Positions 1-9,133 of a stretch of DNA of 64,000 nt are shown in pieces (position 1 is the first letter of the stretch; each line of letters begins with the position of its first letter). The stretch comes from Sphingobium ummariense RL-3. Lineage in GTDB: Bacteria > Pseudomonadota > Alphaproteobacteria > Sphingomonadales > Sphingomonadaceae. A program made the translations under genes and the position numbers. Location of the stretch: the NCBI RefSeq assembly GCF_000447205.1, contig NZ_AUWY01000048.1, positions 7,501 through 71,500 on the forward strand. The letters are read 5' to 3'. The notes beneath the pieces are model-generated. The model searched no databases, was not told the DNA's origin, and worked only from the letters and a program-made list of their open reading frames with translations.

Positions 1-903
1 GAGCAGCAAGGACACGCCGTCGTCGCGACGGACGCTCAATGTCGGCAGATAGTTGAACTGCGGGTTGCTGAACGCCCCGAAGATCCGGGCAAGGTCGCGC
101 ACCACGCCGATATAGGGGCTGTAATAGCCATAGCCCGCCTCCCGCGTGGAACTGAGCTGAAGGACGAGGTCCGTGGGTGCCCCGGTCAGCGTCTCGGCGA
201 CGGAACTGCTGTGCACATCGGCGAGTACAAGCGCGTCGCGATTTTCGAGCAGGCAGGAGGCCTGCAGCTCAATCACCTTGGACAGGCATTCCTCGTTCAG
301 CTTCATCGACAGGCTGCGGGCGAGCGCGGGGGCGACGCTGCGGAGATATTCGGGATGATAATTGTCCTGCGCGCGGATCGCCGCCATGAAGGCGTCAAGC
401 CGCGAGCGGTCGAGCGAGGCCTGATTCAGCTCCTGCGTGGCGCGAATGAACTCGCCAGGCTTGCCGCGCACGGCATCGGCAATGGTTCCTTCCGCCCCGC
501 CGGTGTCGGGGACAAGGAACAGCGTCATCTGCCGAGCGCCCTTGGGCACGGTGAGGCGGAGGCTGTTATCCTTTTCCTTGGGCTTCCAGGTTTCGGCCGC
601 CTTGATCCAGTCCTTGGGCGGCGGATTGGTCGCGCCGCGCAGGAAGGCGGAAAGAAGGATGAAGTGCGCGCCCTGCTCTTCCGGAAGCTCCGCCTTGATC
701 GAAAGCTCGTCCCCTGCGGTGAGGCTGGGCACCTGCGCGATCGGCAGAACCGCATCGCCGCGCTTCACCGTGATGCGAAGGCCGGGGCCGGGAAGTTCGA
801 ACGGGGCGGGATCGGCGGCGCCCGCTGGCGCAATGCCAAGGGCCAGAGCGGCCGACGCGATCAACGGGAGAACCAGGCGTCGGCAATTGCGGTGCAGGGG
901 CAT
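1..903 (-). CDS. Hypothetical secreted protein, 3' end beyond the window
   Basis: The frame opens with ATG at 903 and stays open for 301 codons to position 1, so the C-terminus is missing. Residues 1 to about 29 form a typical Sec signal peptide: basic start (HRNCRR), hydrophobic core, small residues ending in GAA before DPAPFELPG. The mature part is soluble-looking with no membrane segment, and I recognise no catalytic motif or family. It lies downstream of mmsA on the same strand but is separated by a likely terminator, so it is probably transcribed on its own. Function unknown. The open frame, signal peptide and lack of a competing frame make it a likely real gene. Confidence 0.7.
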   Translation of the reverse strand, partial: MPLHRNCRRLVLPLIASAALALGIAPAGAADPAPFELPGPGLRITVKRGDAVLPIAQVPSLTAGDELSIKAELPEEQGAHFILLSAFLRGATNPPPKDWIKAAETWKPKEKDNSLRLTVPKGARQMTLFLVPDTGGAEGTIADAVRGKPGEFIRATQELNQASLDRSRLDAFMAAIRAQDNYHPEYLRSVAPALARSLSMKLNEECLSKVIELQASCLLENRDALVLADVHSSSVAETLTGAPTDLVLQLSSTREAGYGYYSPYIGVVRDLARIFGAFSNPQFNYLPTLSVRRDDGVSLLL

Positions 904-1063
904 CTATCCTTCCAGCATCATCATTCAGCGCCCCAGCCCCCTGTCCCACATCGGCCCGGTGATGCCAAGCCCCTGCGCAAATGGCGAAAGCAAGTCAGCG
1001 GAGCTTGCGCGCCATTGCATCCAGCGACGGTTCTATGTCGGCTCGCATCCTCTCCCCGCAACA

Positions 1064-1098
1064 GAAAAGGCCGCAACCCCTTCCTGGAGTCGCGGCCC
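1064..1098 (-). terminator. Rho-independent terminator after mmsA
   Basis: On the minus strand a 12-bp stem (GGCCGCGACTCC with GGGGTTGCGGCC, two G-U pairs, 5-nt loop) is followed by TTTT. It starts about 20 bases after the mmsA stop codon. Confidence 0.7.
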
Positions 1099-1118
1099 TT
1101 CGCCCGGTGGGATCTGCC

Positions 1119-2618
1119 CTATTTCATCGTCGGGATGACGAAGCTCTGGTCGACCACCGCGCCGCCCGAGGGCCAACGCTGCGTGATCTTCTTGGTGCGA
1201 GTGTAGAAGCGCACGCCGTCCATGCCGTACTGGTCGAGGTCGCCGAAACCGGAGCGCTTCCAGCCGCCGAAGCTGTGATAGGCGACCGGCACCGGGATGG
1301 GCACATTGATCCCGACCATTCCGACCTCCACCTGCGCTGCGAACCGGCGCGCCATGTCGCCGTTGCGGGTGAAGATGGCGACGCCATTGCCATATGGGTG
1401 CCGGCTCGGATAGGCCAACGCCTCTTCGAAGGTCTCGGCGCGCAGGATCTGGAGCACAGGGCCGAAAATTTCGTCCTGGTAGCTCTTCATCTGCGGCGTC
1501 ACCCGGTCGATCAGCGTCGGGGCGAGATAAAAGCCCTGCTCATAGCCCTGGAGTGAGAAGCCGCGCCCGTCGACGACGATCTCCGCGCCTTCGTCGACCG
1601 CCATCTGGATATAGCTTTCCACCCGCGCCTTATGGGCGCCGGTGACGAGTGGGCCGTACTGCGCGTCGGGGTCGGTCGGGATGCCGGGGCGGAGCGTGTC
1701 GATCGCGGCGACGAGCTTCTCGCGAAGGATCTCGGCCGTCGCTTCGCCCACCGGGGTCACGACCGGCAGCGCCATGCAGCGCTCGCCCGCCGATCCATAG
1801 GCCGCGCCGATGATATCGGCGACCGCCTGGTCCATGTCCGCGTCCGGCAGGATGATGCCATGATTCTTCGCGCCGCCCATGCATTGGGCGCGCTTGCCGT
1901 TCTGGGCGGCGCGGGCATAGACATAGTTGGCGATATCGGACGAACCGACGAAGCTCACCGCCTTGATATCGGGATGGTCGAGGATCGCGTCGACCACTTC
2001 CTTGTCGCCGTGGACGACGTTCAGGATGCCTTCGGGCAGGCCCGCCTCCAGCGCCAGTTCGGCCAGGCGCACCGGCACCGATGGGTCACGCTCGGAGGGC
2101 TTCAGGATGAAGGCATTGCCGCATGCGATCGCCATGGACGCCATCCAGAGCGGAATCATCGCAGGGAAGTTGAAGGGGGTGATGCCCGCGACAATGCCTA
2201 ACGGCTGGCGCATCGAATAGACGTCAATGCCGGGACCGGCGCCTTCGGTATACTCACCCTTCAGCAGATGCGGGATGCCGCAGGCGAACTCAACAACCTC
2301 CAGCCCTCGCTGGATGTCTCCCTTGGCGTCGGCGATCACCTTGCCATGCTCGGAGGAGAGCAGTCGGGCGAGATCGTCCATATTCTGCTCGATCAGTTCC
2401 TTGAAACGGAACATCACGCGGGCTCGGCGCTGCGGGTTGACCGCCGCCCAATCGGGCTGCGCCGCGCGGGCGGAATCGACTGCCCTGGAAAGATGGGCGG
2501 CGTCCGCCAGCTCGACCTGCGCCTGGACTGCCCCGGTCGAGGGATCGAGGATGTCGGACAGCCGCGCGCCGGGCAGCGGGGCAACCTTCCCATGGATGAA
2601 ATGAGTGACTGAACGCAT
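1119..2618 (-). CDS. mmsA: CoA-acylating methylmalonate-semialdehyde dehydrogenase
   Basis: 499 residues, full length for the family. It would oxidise methylmalonate semialdehyde (or malonate semialdehyde) to propionyl-CoA (or acetyl-CoA) with NAD and CoA, in valine and related catabolism in the cytoplasm. The aldehyde dehydrogenase fold is complete: TPFNFPAMIPLW near 147-158, the FVGSS nucleotide-binding turn near 223-227, and catalytic Cys281 in GERCMALP. At the usual general-base Glu position there is Asn (GAKNHGIIL, about residue 252), which is characteristic of MmsA rather than ordinary aldehyde dehydrogenases. A LysR-type gene diverges from it, with repeated motifs in the shared promoter region. 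No mmsB or other valine-pathway gene is adjacent. Confidence 0.93.
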   Translation of the reverse strand: MRSVTHFIHGKVAPLPGARLSDILDPSTGAVQAQVELADAAHLSRAVDSARAAQPDWAAVNPQRRARVMFRFKELIEQNMDDLARLLSSEHGKVIADAKGDIQRGLEVVEFACGIPHLLKGEYTEGAGPGIDVYSMRQPLGIVAGITPFNFPAMIPLWMASMAIACGNAFILKPSERDPSVPVRLAELALEAGLPEGILNVVHGDKEVVDAILDHPDIKAVSFVGSSDIANYVYARAAQNGKRAQCMGGAKNHGIILPDADMDQAVADIIGAAYGSAGERCMALPVVTPVGEATAEILREKLVAAIDTLRPGIPTDPDAQYGPLVTGAHKARVESYIQMAVDEGAEIVVDGRGFSLQGYEQGFYLAPTLIDRVTPQMKSYQDEIFGPVLQILRAETFEEALAYPSRHPYGNGVAIFTRNGDMARRFAAQVEVGMVGINVPIPVPVAYHSFGGWKRSGFGDLDQYGMDGVRFYTRTKKITQRWPSGGAVVDQSFVIPTMK

Positions 2619-2664
2619 GATCGCTCTCCTGCGGTCTTTATGCGGGATGGTATAGACCCGGTGG

Positions 2665-2706
2665 TTGTGCAGAGATACAGGGTTATGAACACATTGATTG
2701 TGCAGA
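2665..2706. promoter_or_regulatory. Direct repeat TTGTGCAGA in the mmsA/LysR intergenic region
   Basis: The nonamer TTGTGCAGA occurs at 2665-2673 and again at 2698-2706, 33 bp apart, about three helical turns. Both copies lie between the divergent start codons; the second abuts the LysR start. The spacing suits a LysR tetramer binding both sites, but the assignment is inference. Confidence 0.45.
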
Positions 2707-2713
2707 AGTGCCT

Positions 2714-3598
2714 ATGCTGAGTTCTGACGACCTGCGCCTGTTCCTGGCGATGATGCGCGAAGGAAATATGCTTGCTGCGGCGCGCCGCACAGGGGTAGAC
2801 CATAGTACGGTCGCACGTCGGCTCAACGCCATGGAAGCGATGCTGGACGCACGCCTTTTCGACAGATCGCCGCGCGGGGTAACGCCGACCCCGGCCGCTT
2901 TTGCCCTGCTGGGCCATGCCGAGCGGATCGAGAGCGAATTGCTGGCAGCGGCGGCGAGCGTCGCGGGGCGTGACCGGGAGGTTGACGGTACGGTTCGGCT
3001 GACGACGCCGGAAGCCTTCGCCGCGCATCTGGTCGCGCCGCATATCGCGGCGCTGCGCGCGCGTCATCCCCGGCTGATGCTGGAGCTGGCGTCCGAAAGC
3101 CGCTCGACGAGCTTGTCCAAGCGAGAGGCGGACATAGCCGTCATGCTGAAGCCGCCTCCACGCGGACGGCTGGTGGCGCGAAAGCTCACCGATTATCGGC
3201 TGGGTCTCTATGGTGCACGGGATTATCTGGAGGCGACCGGCATGCCCGAAAGCCGCGCCGATCTGAGCCAGCACCCCTTCGTTTCCTATATAGAGGAGCT
3301 GGCGGGCTTTCCAGAGATGATCGCGCTTGACCAGATACTATCAGGCGCGCGCATAGCCTTTCGCGCAAGCTCCAGCGCAGCGCAGCATGCGGCGGTCGCG
3401 GCGGGCATGGGCCTGGGCGTACTTCACGTCTTCGCGGCGAGGGATGATTCCCGGCTGGTGCGGCTCCTGCCCGATCAGGTCGAGATCTGGCGCAGCTACT
3501 GGCTGGTGATGCACGCGGACCTGCAGAGGCTGCCGCGGGTTCGCGCAACGGTCGACTTCCTGGACGAAGCGGTGCGGTTGAGAAGGGAAGTGCTGTAG
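2714..3598 (+). CDS. LysR-family transcriptional regulator, divergent from mmsA
   Basis: About 294 residues with the LysR layout. An N-terminal winged helix-turn-helix (residues about 5-62, including NMLAAARRTGVDHSTVARRLNAME) is followed by a linker and a periplasmic-binding-protein-like effector domain from about residue 90 (DGTVRLTTPEAFAAHLVAPH). I take the ATG at 2714; a GTG two codons upstream at 2708 is also possible. Divergent orientation suggests it controls mmsA, which is the usual arrangement for this class. The inducer cannot be read from the sequence. The 228 bases after its stop hold no gene that I can support. Confidence 0.88.
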   Translation: MLSSDDLRLFLAMMREGNMLAAARRTGVDHSTVARRLNAMEAMLDARLFDRSPRGVTPTPAAFALLGHAERIESELLAAAASVAGRDREVDGTVRLTTPEAFAAHLVAPHIAALRARHPRLMLELASESRSTSLSKREADIAVMLKPPPRGRLVARKLTDYRLGLYGARDYLEATGMPESRADLSQHPFVSYIEELAGFPEMIALDQILSGARIAFRASSSAAQHAAVAAGMGLGVLHVFAARDDSRLVRLLPDQVEIWRSYWLVMHADLQRLPRVRATVDFLDEAVRLRREVL

Positions 3599-3826
3599 AG
3601 CACCGGCAGGCAGTGGCGCCGCTTCGCCCGGATCTCCGGTCGGCTTTGGCCTGGGGCGACAGGATCGAACCATGCGCCTAAGTAATTGATTTCTTTATTG
3701 ACGTATCATTCGCCGTGGAAGGTCTGGTAGAAAGCCGAACCGACGTGCAGTGCAGGATCACGTTCCTGCGGCCTGCCCAGCTCGAAACACCCTGTTGAGG
3801 CCGGCGACCGGCGTCCCTCGATCCGC

Positions 3827-5974
3827 TCAGGGTGCAGGCCGCGCTTCCGTCCAGACCAGCACGGTGCCATCCTTGCGGTCCGGGCCGGTACCCGGCCAAT
3901 CGGCAGAATAGGGTTCGCCGGTGGCGGGATTCAATCCGACATAGCGGTGGGTGCGCAGGGACATCAGCATGAACTGGTGACGCAGCATGTCCTGCCACTG
4001 GAACAAGCTGTCTTTCGTCTCGGCCTTCATCAGCCGCACGTCGGCCGGTAGCCCTTCCCCCACGACCGTCAGGAAACCGCTGCCGTCCATTGCCTCGATC
4101 GCGACGCGCCCCTGCCCCCGATCATGGATGCGGAAGCGCGTGCCGGGCCCCTGTGCCTGCGGTGAGTCCGGCCGTGCGAAGTTCAGCATGCCATGCGGAT
4201 CGGTACGGATCGGCCGGTCATCCGCCAGGTTGCGGATGGTGACCACCTTGCCGCTCGGGATATTGGCCGATCGGTCAGCGAAGGGCTCGTCGAGGCGGAA
4301 GTCATCGAAGTCCGCGTGACCTGCCGCCAAGCCCTTCTCGTTGAAGGCGAAGAGGGCATAGCGAACGCCCTGGAAGGTCTTGAGCTGGAAGGCTTGCCGC
4401 ACATCGCCGCCGATCGGGCGGAAGGTGCGGCCGTCGGTGCTGTAGCTGAACCGGGCCACCTCCGTCTCATAATCCCCGTCGACCCGCAGGCTCACGCGAG
4501 GCTCCGGCAACGGCTCCTCGATCGTCCGGTTGGTGAGAAGGTCATAGAAACGCAGCCGGAAGGCCGCGCCGTCGCGCACCACCGCCACATAGGAATAGGG
4601 AATACTGAGCAGCCCCAGGCCGGCGACATCCCCGGCCTTCAGCCCCGAAGCATCGAGCACGGCGGTCGCGATGGACTCGGGTGCCACCGCCCGCTGCGTC
4701 AGGCTGTTGCGCGCCAGCAGGAAATGCGGCGCGGCCAGGCTGTGCAGGCGCAGGAAGCCGCGACGCTCGCGCAGCGACCATTTGCTGTCGTCGGGCACAT
4801 GGTTCCACTGCCACACGGGTTGCAGCTTTGGCCCGGCGAAGCTGTCGTTCCGCTGATAGGTAGGCGTGGGCGGCCCACCCGCCCCGGTCGCCGGCTTGAT
4901 CCAGGTCCGCGGGCTGCGCCCCAGATTGCCGGGCAGGCCAAAAAAGGGCCAGCCATCCTTCCATGTCACCGGGGAGAGAAAGGTCGTGCGTCCCATCGCC
5001 TTGGTGTCCATCATCGAGAAGCCCCACCAGTCTCCGTTCGGCAGGTCAACGATGCCGCCCTGGTGCAGAGGCACGACGCCCAGTTCCCGGGGATTGGGTT
5101 CGACCAGATCGATGCGATCGCCGGGTGCGGGAACGGGGCGGCCCCGAACGGTAGGCGCGGACCATCCCTTCCCCAAGCCCATGGTCTCCCGGCTGGAGAT
5201 GTTCACGGTTTCATAGGGGCCATCGACCCGATCGGCGCGGGCCGCCATCATCCGGCCGACGGGGGCGTAATCGGCGGTGATCAGGATATATTTGCCGTTG
5301 ATCTTGTAGAAATGATGGCCTTCCCCCATCGCGCTCCCCTCCGGGATGACGACGCGGTCGGTGCCCTCGACGATGCCGCTGAGATCGGGCTTCAGCTCGA
5401 CCAGATGCACCGCGCCATAACCATAGACGGCGTAAACCCGCCCATCGTCGTCGAACAGCACAGACAGATCGTGCAGCGTCGCGCCCAGCGCGTTGCGGGT
5501 CCACGGCCCGGCCGGGTTCTTCGCTCGAAAAACCTGCGTGCCATGGCCGTTGATGTTCGAGAAGATGTAGAAGGTTCCGTCGTGATAGCGGAACGCCGGC
5601 GCCCAGATGCCGTTGCCATAGGCATCCTTGCCATCGACGAAGCGATATTCCGGCCCCATGTCCAGCCGGTCGAAGGCGTAGCCGAGCAGCGTCCAGTTCA
5701 CCAGGTCCTTCGAATGAAGCACCGGCAGGCCGGGCATGACGTGCATGGTCGTGCCAGTCATATAGAAATCGTCGCCGACCCGGATGACGTCGGGATCGGA
5801 AAACTCGTCGTTGAACAATGGGTTGGTAAAGGTGCCATTGCCGTTATCCGGCGTCCACGTCTTCGTCGCATCGGATGGCGTCGGCTTCACCTGGGCCGCG
5901 GCCGGCCCGGCGAGGAAAAGGGCCACGGCGATGCCCGTCCAGGCGCGAAAGTGCTTCTGGCTCCAATTCGACAC
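3827..5974 (-). CDS. Secreted glycoside hydrolase family 43 protein (beta-xylosidase/arabinofuranosidase-like)
   Basis: 715 residues with a signal peptide ending near PAAAQ (residue about 28). The GH43 five-bladed propeller occupies about residues 50-350. Its three acidic residues are visible: base Asp in FSDPDVI (about 60-62), modulator Asp169 in LHDLSVLFDDDG, and acid Glu218 in AMGEGHHF. The region after about 380 (FAGPKLQPVWQWNH onward) resembles the C-terminal beta-sandwich of GH43 enzymes. The last about 150 residues look like a further beta-rich carbohydrate-binding module. It probably trims xylan- or arabinan-type oligosaccharides in the periplasm or outside the cell. No sugar transporter is adjacent; it follows the secretion operon on the same strand after 87 bases. 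Exact substrate is uncertain. Confidence 0.85.
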   Translation of the reverse strand: MSNWSQKHFRAWTGIAVALFLAGPAAAQVKPTPSDATKTWTPDNGNGTFTNPLFNDEFSDPDVIRVGDDFYMTGTTMHVMPGLPVLHSKDLVNWTLLGYAFDRLDMGPEYRFVDGKDAYGNGIWAPAFRYHDGTFYIFSNINGHGTQVFRAKNPAGPWTRNALGATLHDLSVLFDDDGRVYAVYGYGAVHLVELKPDLSGIVEGTDRVVIPEGSAMGEGHHFYKINGKYILITADYAPVGRMMAARADRVDGPYETVNISSRETMGLGKGWSAPTVRGRPVPAPGDRIDLVEPNPRELGVVPLHQGGIVDLPNGDWWGFSMMDTKAMGRTTFLSPVTWKDGWPFFGLPGNLGRSPRTWIKPATGAGGPPTPTYQRNDSFAGPKLQPVWQWNHVPDDSKWSLRERRGFLRLHSLAAPHFLLARNSLTQRAVAPESIATAVLDASGLKAGDVAGLGLLSIPYSYVAVVRDGAAFRLRFYDLLTNRTIEEPLPEPRVSLRVDGDYETEVARFSYSTDGRTFRPIGGDVRQAFQLKTFQGVRYALFAFNEKGLAAGHADFDDFRLDEPFADRSANIPSGKVVTIRNLADDRPIRTDPHGMLNFARPDSPQAQGPGTRFRIHDRGQGRVAIEAMDGSGFLTVVGEGLPADVRLMKAETKDSLFQWQDMLRHQFMLMSLRTHRYVGLNPATGEPYSADWPGTGPDRKDGTVLVWTEARPAP

Positions 5975-6061
5975 GTCCCGATCCTTTCCTCGCCGCGCCG
6001 AATCTCCGAACGCCTGATAGCGGTATTAGCGGCAATTATTTGTCGGAGTAAATGTCGATAA

Positions 6062-6817
6062 TCAGGAGACGCCCACGGCGGAGGCCAGCATCCAGCCGGG
6101 CACCGCCGCCAGGGCGAGGAATGTGCCGAGCGGCACGCGGGTGCTTGTCCGCACGCCCTGCCCCAGCATGGCCGCACCCAGTACCGCCAGCAGTCCCGTA
6201 CCGGAAGCCACGAGCAGGATGAAGGGCAATGCCTGCCACCCGAACCAGGCGCCCAGCGCGCCCAGCAGCTTGGCATCGCCCAGCCCCAGCCCCTCGCGCC
6301 CCCGCAATTTACGATAGCTAAGCGCGATCAGCAGCAGCGCGCCATAGCCCAGCGCCGCACCGATCGCCCTGTCAACCAAGGAAGCATCAGTCGACCACGA
6401 TCCGATGGTGAACCCGAGGAAGGCCACCGGAAAGGTCAGCGCGTCGGGCAGCCAGAAATGCCGCCAATCGAGTATCGCCAGCGTCAGCAGCAGCCAGCTG
6501 AGCAACGCCCAGCCGACGCCGCCGAGATCGGGTGACAGACCCAACGCAGCGCCGCCGATGAGTGCGCAGCCCATCTCCACCAGTGGGTGCAGCAGGTCGA
6601 TCCGCGCCCCGCAGGCGCGGCAGCGTCCGCGCTGCACGAGCCAGCTGAGCAGCGGCACCAACTCCGTAGAACGCAGCGTCCGGCCGCAACCGTCACAGGC
6701 CGATCGTCCCCGCGCGATGCCCCGCCCCTGCGGCCAGCGCAGGATCAGCGTCGCCAGAAAGCTGCCAGCGATCGCCCCCGCAATGCCGCCGGCTGCGGCC
6801 GCCAGCGGATCGATCAC
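6062..6817 (-). CDS. gspO: Type II secretion prepilin leader peptidase/methyltransferase
   Basis: 251 residues, polytopic inner-membrane aspartyl protease that cleaves and N-methylates pseudopilins. Zinc-binding Cys pairs are at 41/44 (CDGCGR) and 66/69 (CRACG). The catalytic aspartates lie in LDWRHFWLPD (Asp117) and GLGDAK (about Asp181). It is the last gene of the operon and overlaps gspN by 4 bases (ATGA), so it is translationally coupled. Having it in the operon means all five pseudopilins and their processing enzyme are made together. The four Cys and both Asp are intact, so it should be active. Confidence 0.93.
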   Translation of the reverse strand: MIDPLAAAAGGIAGAIAGSFLATLILRWPQGRGIARGRSACDGCGRTLRSTELVPLLSWLVQRGRCRACGARIDLLHPLVEMGCALIGGAALGLSPDLGGVGWALLSWLLLTLAILDWRHFWLPDALTFPVAFLGFTIGSWSTDASLVDRAIGAALGYGALLLIALSYRKLRGREGLGLGDAKLLGALGAWFGWQALPFILLVASGTGLLAVLGAAMLGQGVRTSTRVPLGTFLALAAVPGWMLASAVGVS

Positions 6818-7536
6818 AACATCCCTTCGATCTTCAACAGCCGTGCATTGCCGACCTGCGCGAAGCCGGCCTGCGCCAGCGTCTGCGCGAGCGTGGGATC
6901 GGCAGTTTCGACCCGCATCTCCGCGACATAGCGGCCCGATCGCCAGATGCGCAGGTCGACCTTTTCCAGGCCCGACTGGCTGACCAGCGGCAGCAGCAGC
7001 GCGTCGCCGTCGCAGGTGGCGATGCCCGACAGGCCCTGCGACAGGTTCAGCCCGGCAATCTGGCCCGCCATGTGCGCGCGCACGCGCCCTTCGGCATGGC
7101 CGCAGCGATCGCCGCTATAATAGCCGCTCACATCCTCCAGCGACAGGCTGCCCACAGGCAGCGGCGCGAAGGTGCGGCCGAGCGGCACCGGCCCGGTAAC
7201 GTCGTCGATGCCGATGCGCCCGATGCCGACCGTCAGCGCGCCGGAAATATCATCCGCCTGGCCGCGCCGCCGCAAGATATCGAAGCGCGCGCGGCCCATC
7301 AGCAAGGAGATGGGGGAGAGGCCGGCGCGTACCGTGCCAAGCGGCATGTCGCCCAGCATCAGCCCGTCGATCCGACCGCCCCAGATGGTGCCCCGCACCT
7401 CCCGCGCGGAAACGCCGAGCCGCTCCAGCCCTGCCAGCCCCAATGCCACGCGCATCGGCAGGAACAGGATGAGGCCCAGCAGCAGGACGAGAAAAAGGGC
7501 GATCCTGGCCCGGCGGGAGAGATGCAATCCCATCAT
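6814..7536 (-). CDS. gspN: Type II secretion protein N
   Basis: 240 residues: a short cytoplasmic basic stretch, one membrane helix at about 12-30, then a periplasmic beta-rich domain. The sequence LERLGVSAREVRGTIWGGRIDGLMLGD is the GspN hallmark (read in two parts: LERLGVSAREVRGTIW and GGRIDGL). GspN is an accessory component found in only some systems; its role in assembly is not settled. It sits between gspM and gspO with 4-base overlaps on both sides, so its expression is locked to the operon. Confidence 0.85.
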   Translation of the reverse strand: MMGLHLSRRARIALFLVLLLGLILFLPMRVALGLAGLERLGVSAREVRGTIWGGRIDGLMLGDMPLGTVRAGLSPISLLMGRARFDILRRRGQADDISGALTVGIGRIGIDDVTGPVPLGRTFAPLPVGSLSLEDVSGYYSGDRCGHAEGRVRAHMAGQIAGLNLSQGLSGIATCDGDALLLPLVSQSGLEKVDLRIWRSGRYVAEMRVETADPTLAQTLAQAGFAQVGNARLLKIEGML

Positions 7537-8018
7537 TGCCCCACACCCCGCACCAGTACCGCCTGCACCGACACACTGCCGGCGGTCGGCGAGGGCCGCG
7601 CGCTCATCGTCTCGACCCGCACGCCCTGCGCCTCAAGCGTCGCTAACCAGGAGAAGAGCGCCACCGGTCGTACGGATCCGACAGCGATGTCGATCCGATC
7701 ATCGCCCTGTGCCTGCAGGCGTTCCACCGTCAGCCCGGCTTCGCCGGCGCTCTGCCCCACGAATTGCTCCAGCGGCAGGGCTGGACCGGCGGCGGCGCCC
7801 CGAGGCAGCGACTTCAGCAGCTTCACCTTGGCGCGGACCGCCGCGTTGCGGTCGGTCGCCTCGCGCAGCGCGCCCCGCACCGATCGCTGCGCGCGATCGA
7901 GCGGCATGGCGATGCCCAGCCACAGGATGACGATCGCCAGCAGGGCGAACATCACCCCCAGCATCCATTGCTCGCGGGCCGAGCGTTCCGCCCAAAGGGC
8001 CTTCAACCGTTCCGTCAT
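7533..8018 (-). CDS. gspM: Type II secretion protein M
   Basis: 161 residues. A cytoplasmic N-terminus (LKALWAERSAREQWML), one membrane helix at about 18-38 and a periplasmic ferredoxin-like domain are typical of GspM. In characterised systems it binds GspL in the inner-membrane platform. Position directly after gspL, overlapping it by 4 bases, supports the call. Sequence conservation in this family is low, so the assignment rests on topology, length and operon order as much as on motifs. Confidence 0.88.
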   Translation of the reverse strand: MTERLKALWAERSAREQWMLGVMFALLAIVILWLGIAMPLDRAQRSVRGALREATDRNAAVRAKVKLLKSLPRGAAAGPALPLEQFVGQSAGEAGLTVERLQAQGDDRIDIAVGSVRPVALFSWLATLEAQGVRVETMSARPSPTAGSVSVQAVLVRGVGQ

Positions 8019-9133
8019 GACCGCACCGTGATGTCCGCCAGCGTCTGACCGCCGGGATCGCGCGAAGGAGTTGCCGTGATCGTGTAGCCCGCCGCCTGCA
8101 AGGCGATCAGCACAAGGTTGATGTCTTCGGCCTTCGCCGCCGCCAGCGTGGCGCGGATCACGCCGTCGGGATCGCGCGAAAGGGCAGTGAGCGATACGCC
8201 GGGCGCATCCTGCAGGGCTGTCATCAGCCCTGCGACCGGGGCGGTAAAGGCGTAGCCGCCCGCGCCGCGCGCGGCGAGCTGCCGGTCCATCTCCGCCTCC
8301 GCGGCGGTGACATCCTGCGCGCCCGGCACGACCTGCTGTGCCAGCGCCAGGCTCTCGCTGTCCAGGCTGCTGGCGGCCAGATTCTGCCGAGTGATTTGGA
8401 CCAGCGCGATCAGCAGGCTGGCAAGCAGGATGAAACCGACCCAGACGGCGATCCGCGCCAGCGCCCGCCGGTCCCAGCTCCGCCGCACACGCTTGGCGAA
8501 GTCGCCCTGCCGCATGTCGAGTGGCGGGCGTTCCAGCGCGACGATGGCGATGGCATCCACCTCAGCCGGAAGAGCGTCGCGCACCGGCGCTTCGCCTGCC
8601 AACCCCAGGGGCGCCAGATCGCCCGGCAGCGCCATGTCCCGTCCGCGCAGCACCGGCTCGCCGCCGATCGTGCCCTGCGTCAACCCCTCCTCCGGCTCGG
8701 GCAGCAACAGCGGCGCGGGCACGATGACGTCCGGGTCCAACCCATGATGCTGCGCCCAGAGCAGCCAGTGCTGCATGTCGCTGCGCGCCGCGACGGCGAT
8801 GATGTGCGGCCGGGCTGGATCGTCATTCTCGTCGGCGGCAGCGAACAGCTGGTCGGCCGGCACGATCGCGTCCGCCAGCGCCGCCAGCCGCGCCGCCGCG
8901 CGCGCCTGCCGGGGTGGCAGGTCGGGATGGGACACCCAGCGCAACGTTACCAGAGCAGCGGGCGGGACCAGCATCACCACCGTTTCGGGCGGCAGCACCT
9001 GCAGCCCGCAGGCGGCGAGCCAGTTCGATCCGGCGCCGGTTTTCACCACCGCGCCATCGACGACGCGCATCCAGAGCGGTTCCGCGTCGGCGGCCTCCGG
9101 GATCGCGACGATCAGCCCTTCGCGCACGCTCAT
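8015..9133 (-). CDS. gspL: Type II secretion protein L
   Basis: 372 residues. A cytoplasmic actin-like domain (about 1-220) is expected to dock the ATPase GspE. It is followed by one membrane helix (about 234-254, IAVWVGFILLASLLIALV) and a periplasmic domain that pairs with GspM. It overlaps gspK and gspM by 4 bases each. Start at 9133 uses the ATG inside the ATGA junction with gspK. Confidence 0.9.
   Translation of the reverse strand: MSVREGLIVAIPEAADAEPLWMRVVDGAVVKTGAGSNWLAACGLQVLPPETVVMLVPPAALVTLRWVSHPDLPPRQARAAARLAALADAIVPADQLFAAADENDDPARPHIIAVAARSDMQHWLLWAQHHGLDPDVIVPAPLLLPEPEEGLTQGTIGGEPVLRGRDMALPGDLAPLGLAGEAPVRDALPAEVDAIAIVALERPPLDMRQGDFAKRVRRSWDRRALARIAVWVGFILLASLLIALVQITRQNLAASSLDSESLALAQQVVPGAQDVTAAEAEMDRQLAARGAGGYAFTAPVAGLMTALQDAPGVSLTALSRDPDGVIRATLAAAKAEDINLVLIALQAAGYTITATPSRDPGGQTLADITVRS

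Noticed and set aside
3678-3998. Possible small gene after the LysR gene
   Set aside because: Overlaps the end of the GH43 gene and has no family features or ribosome site.
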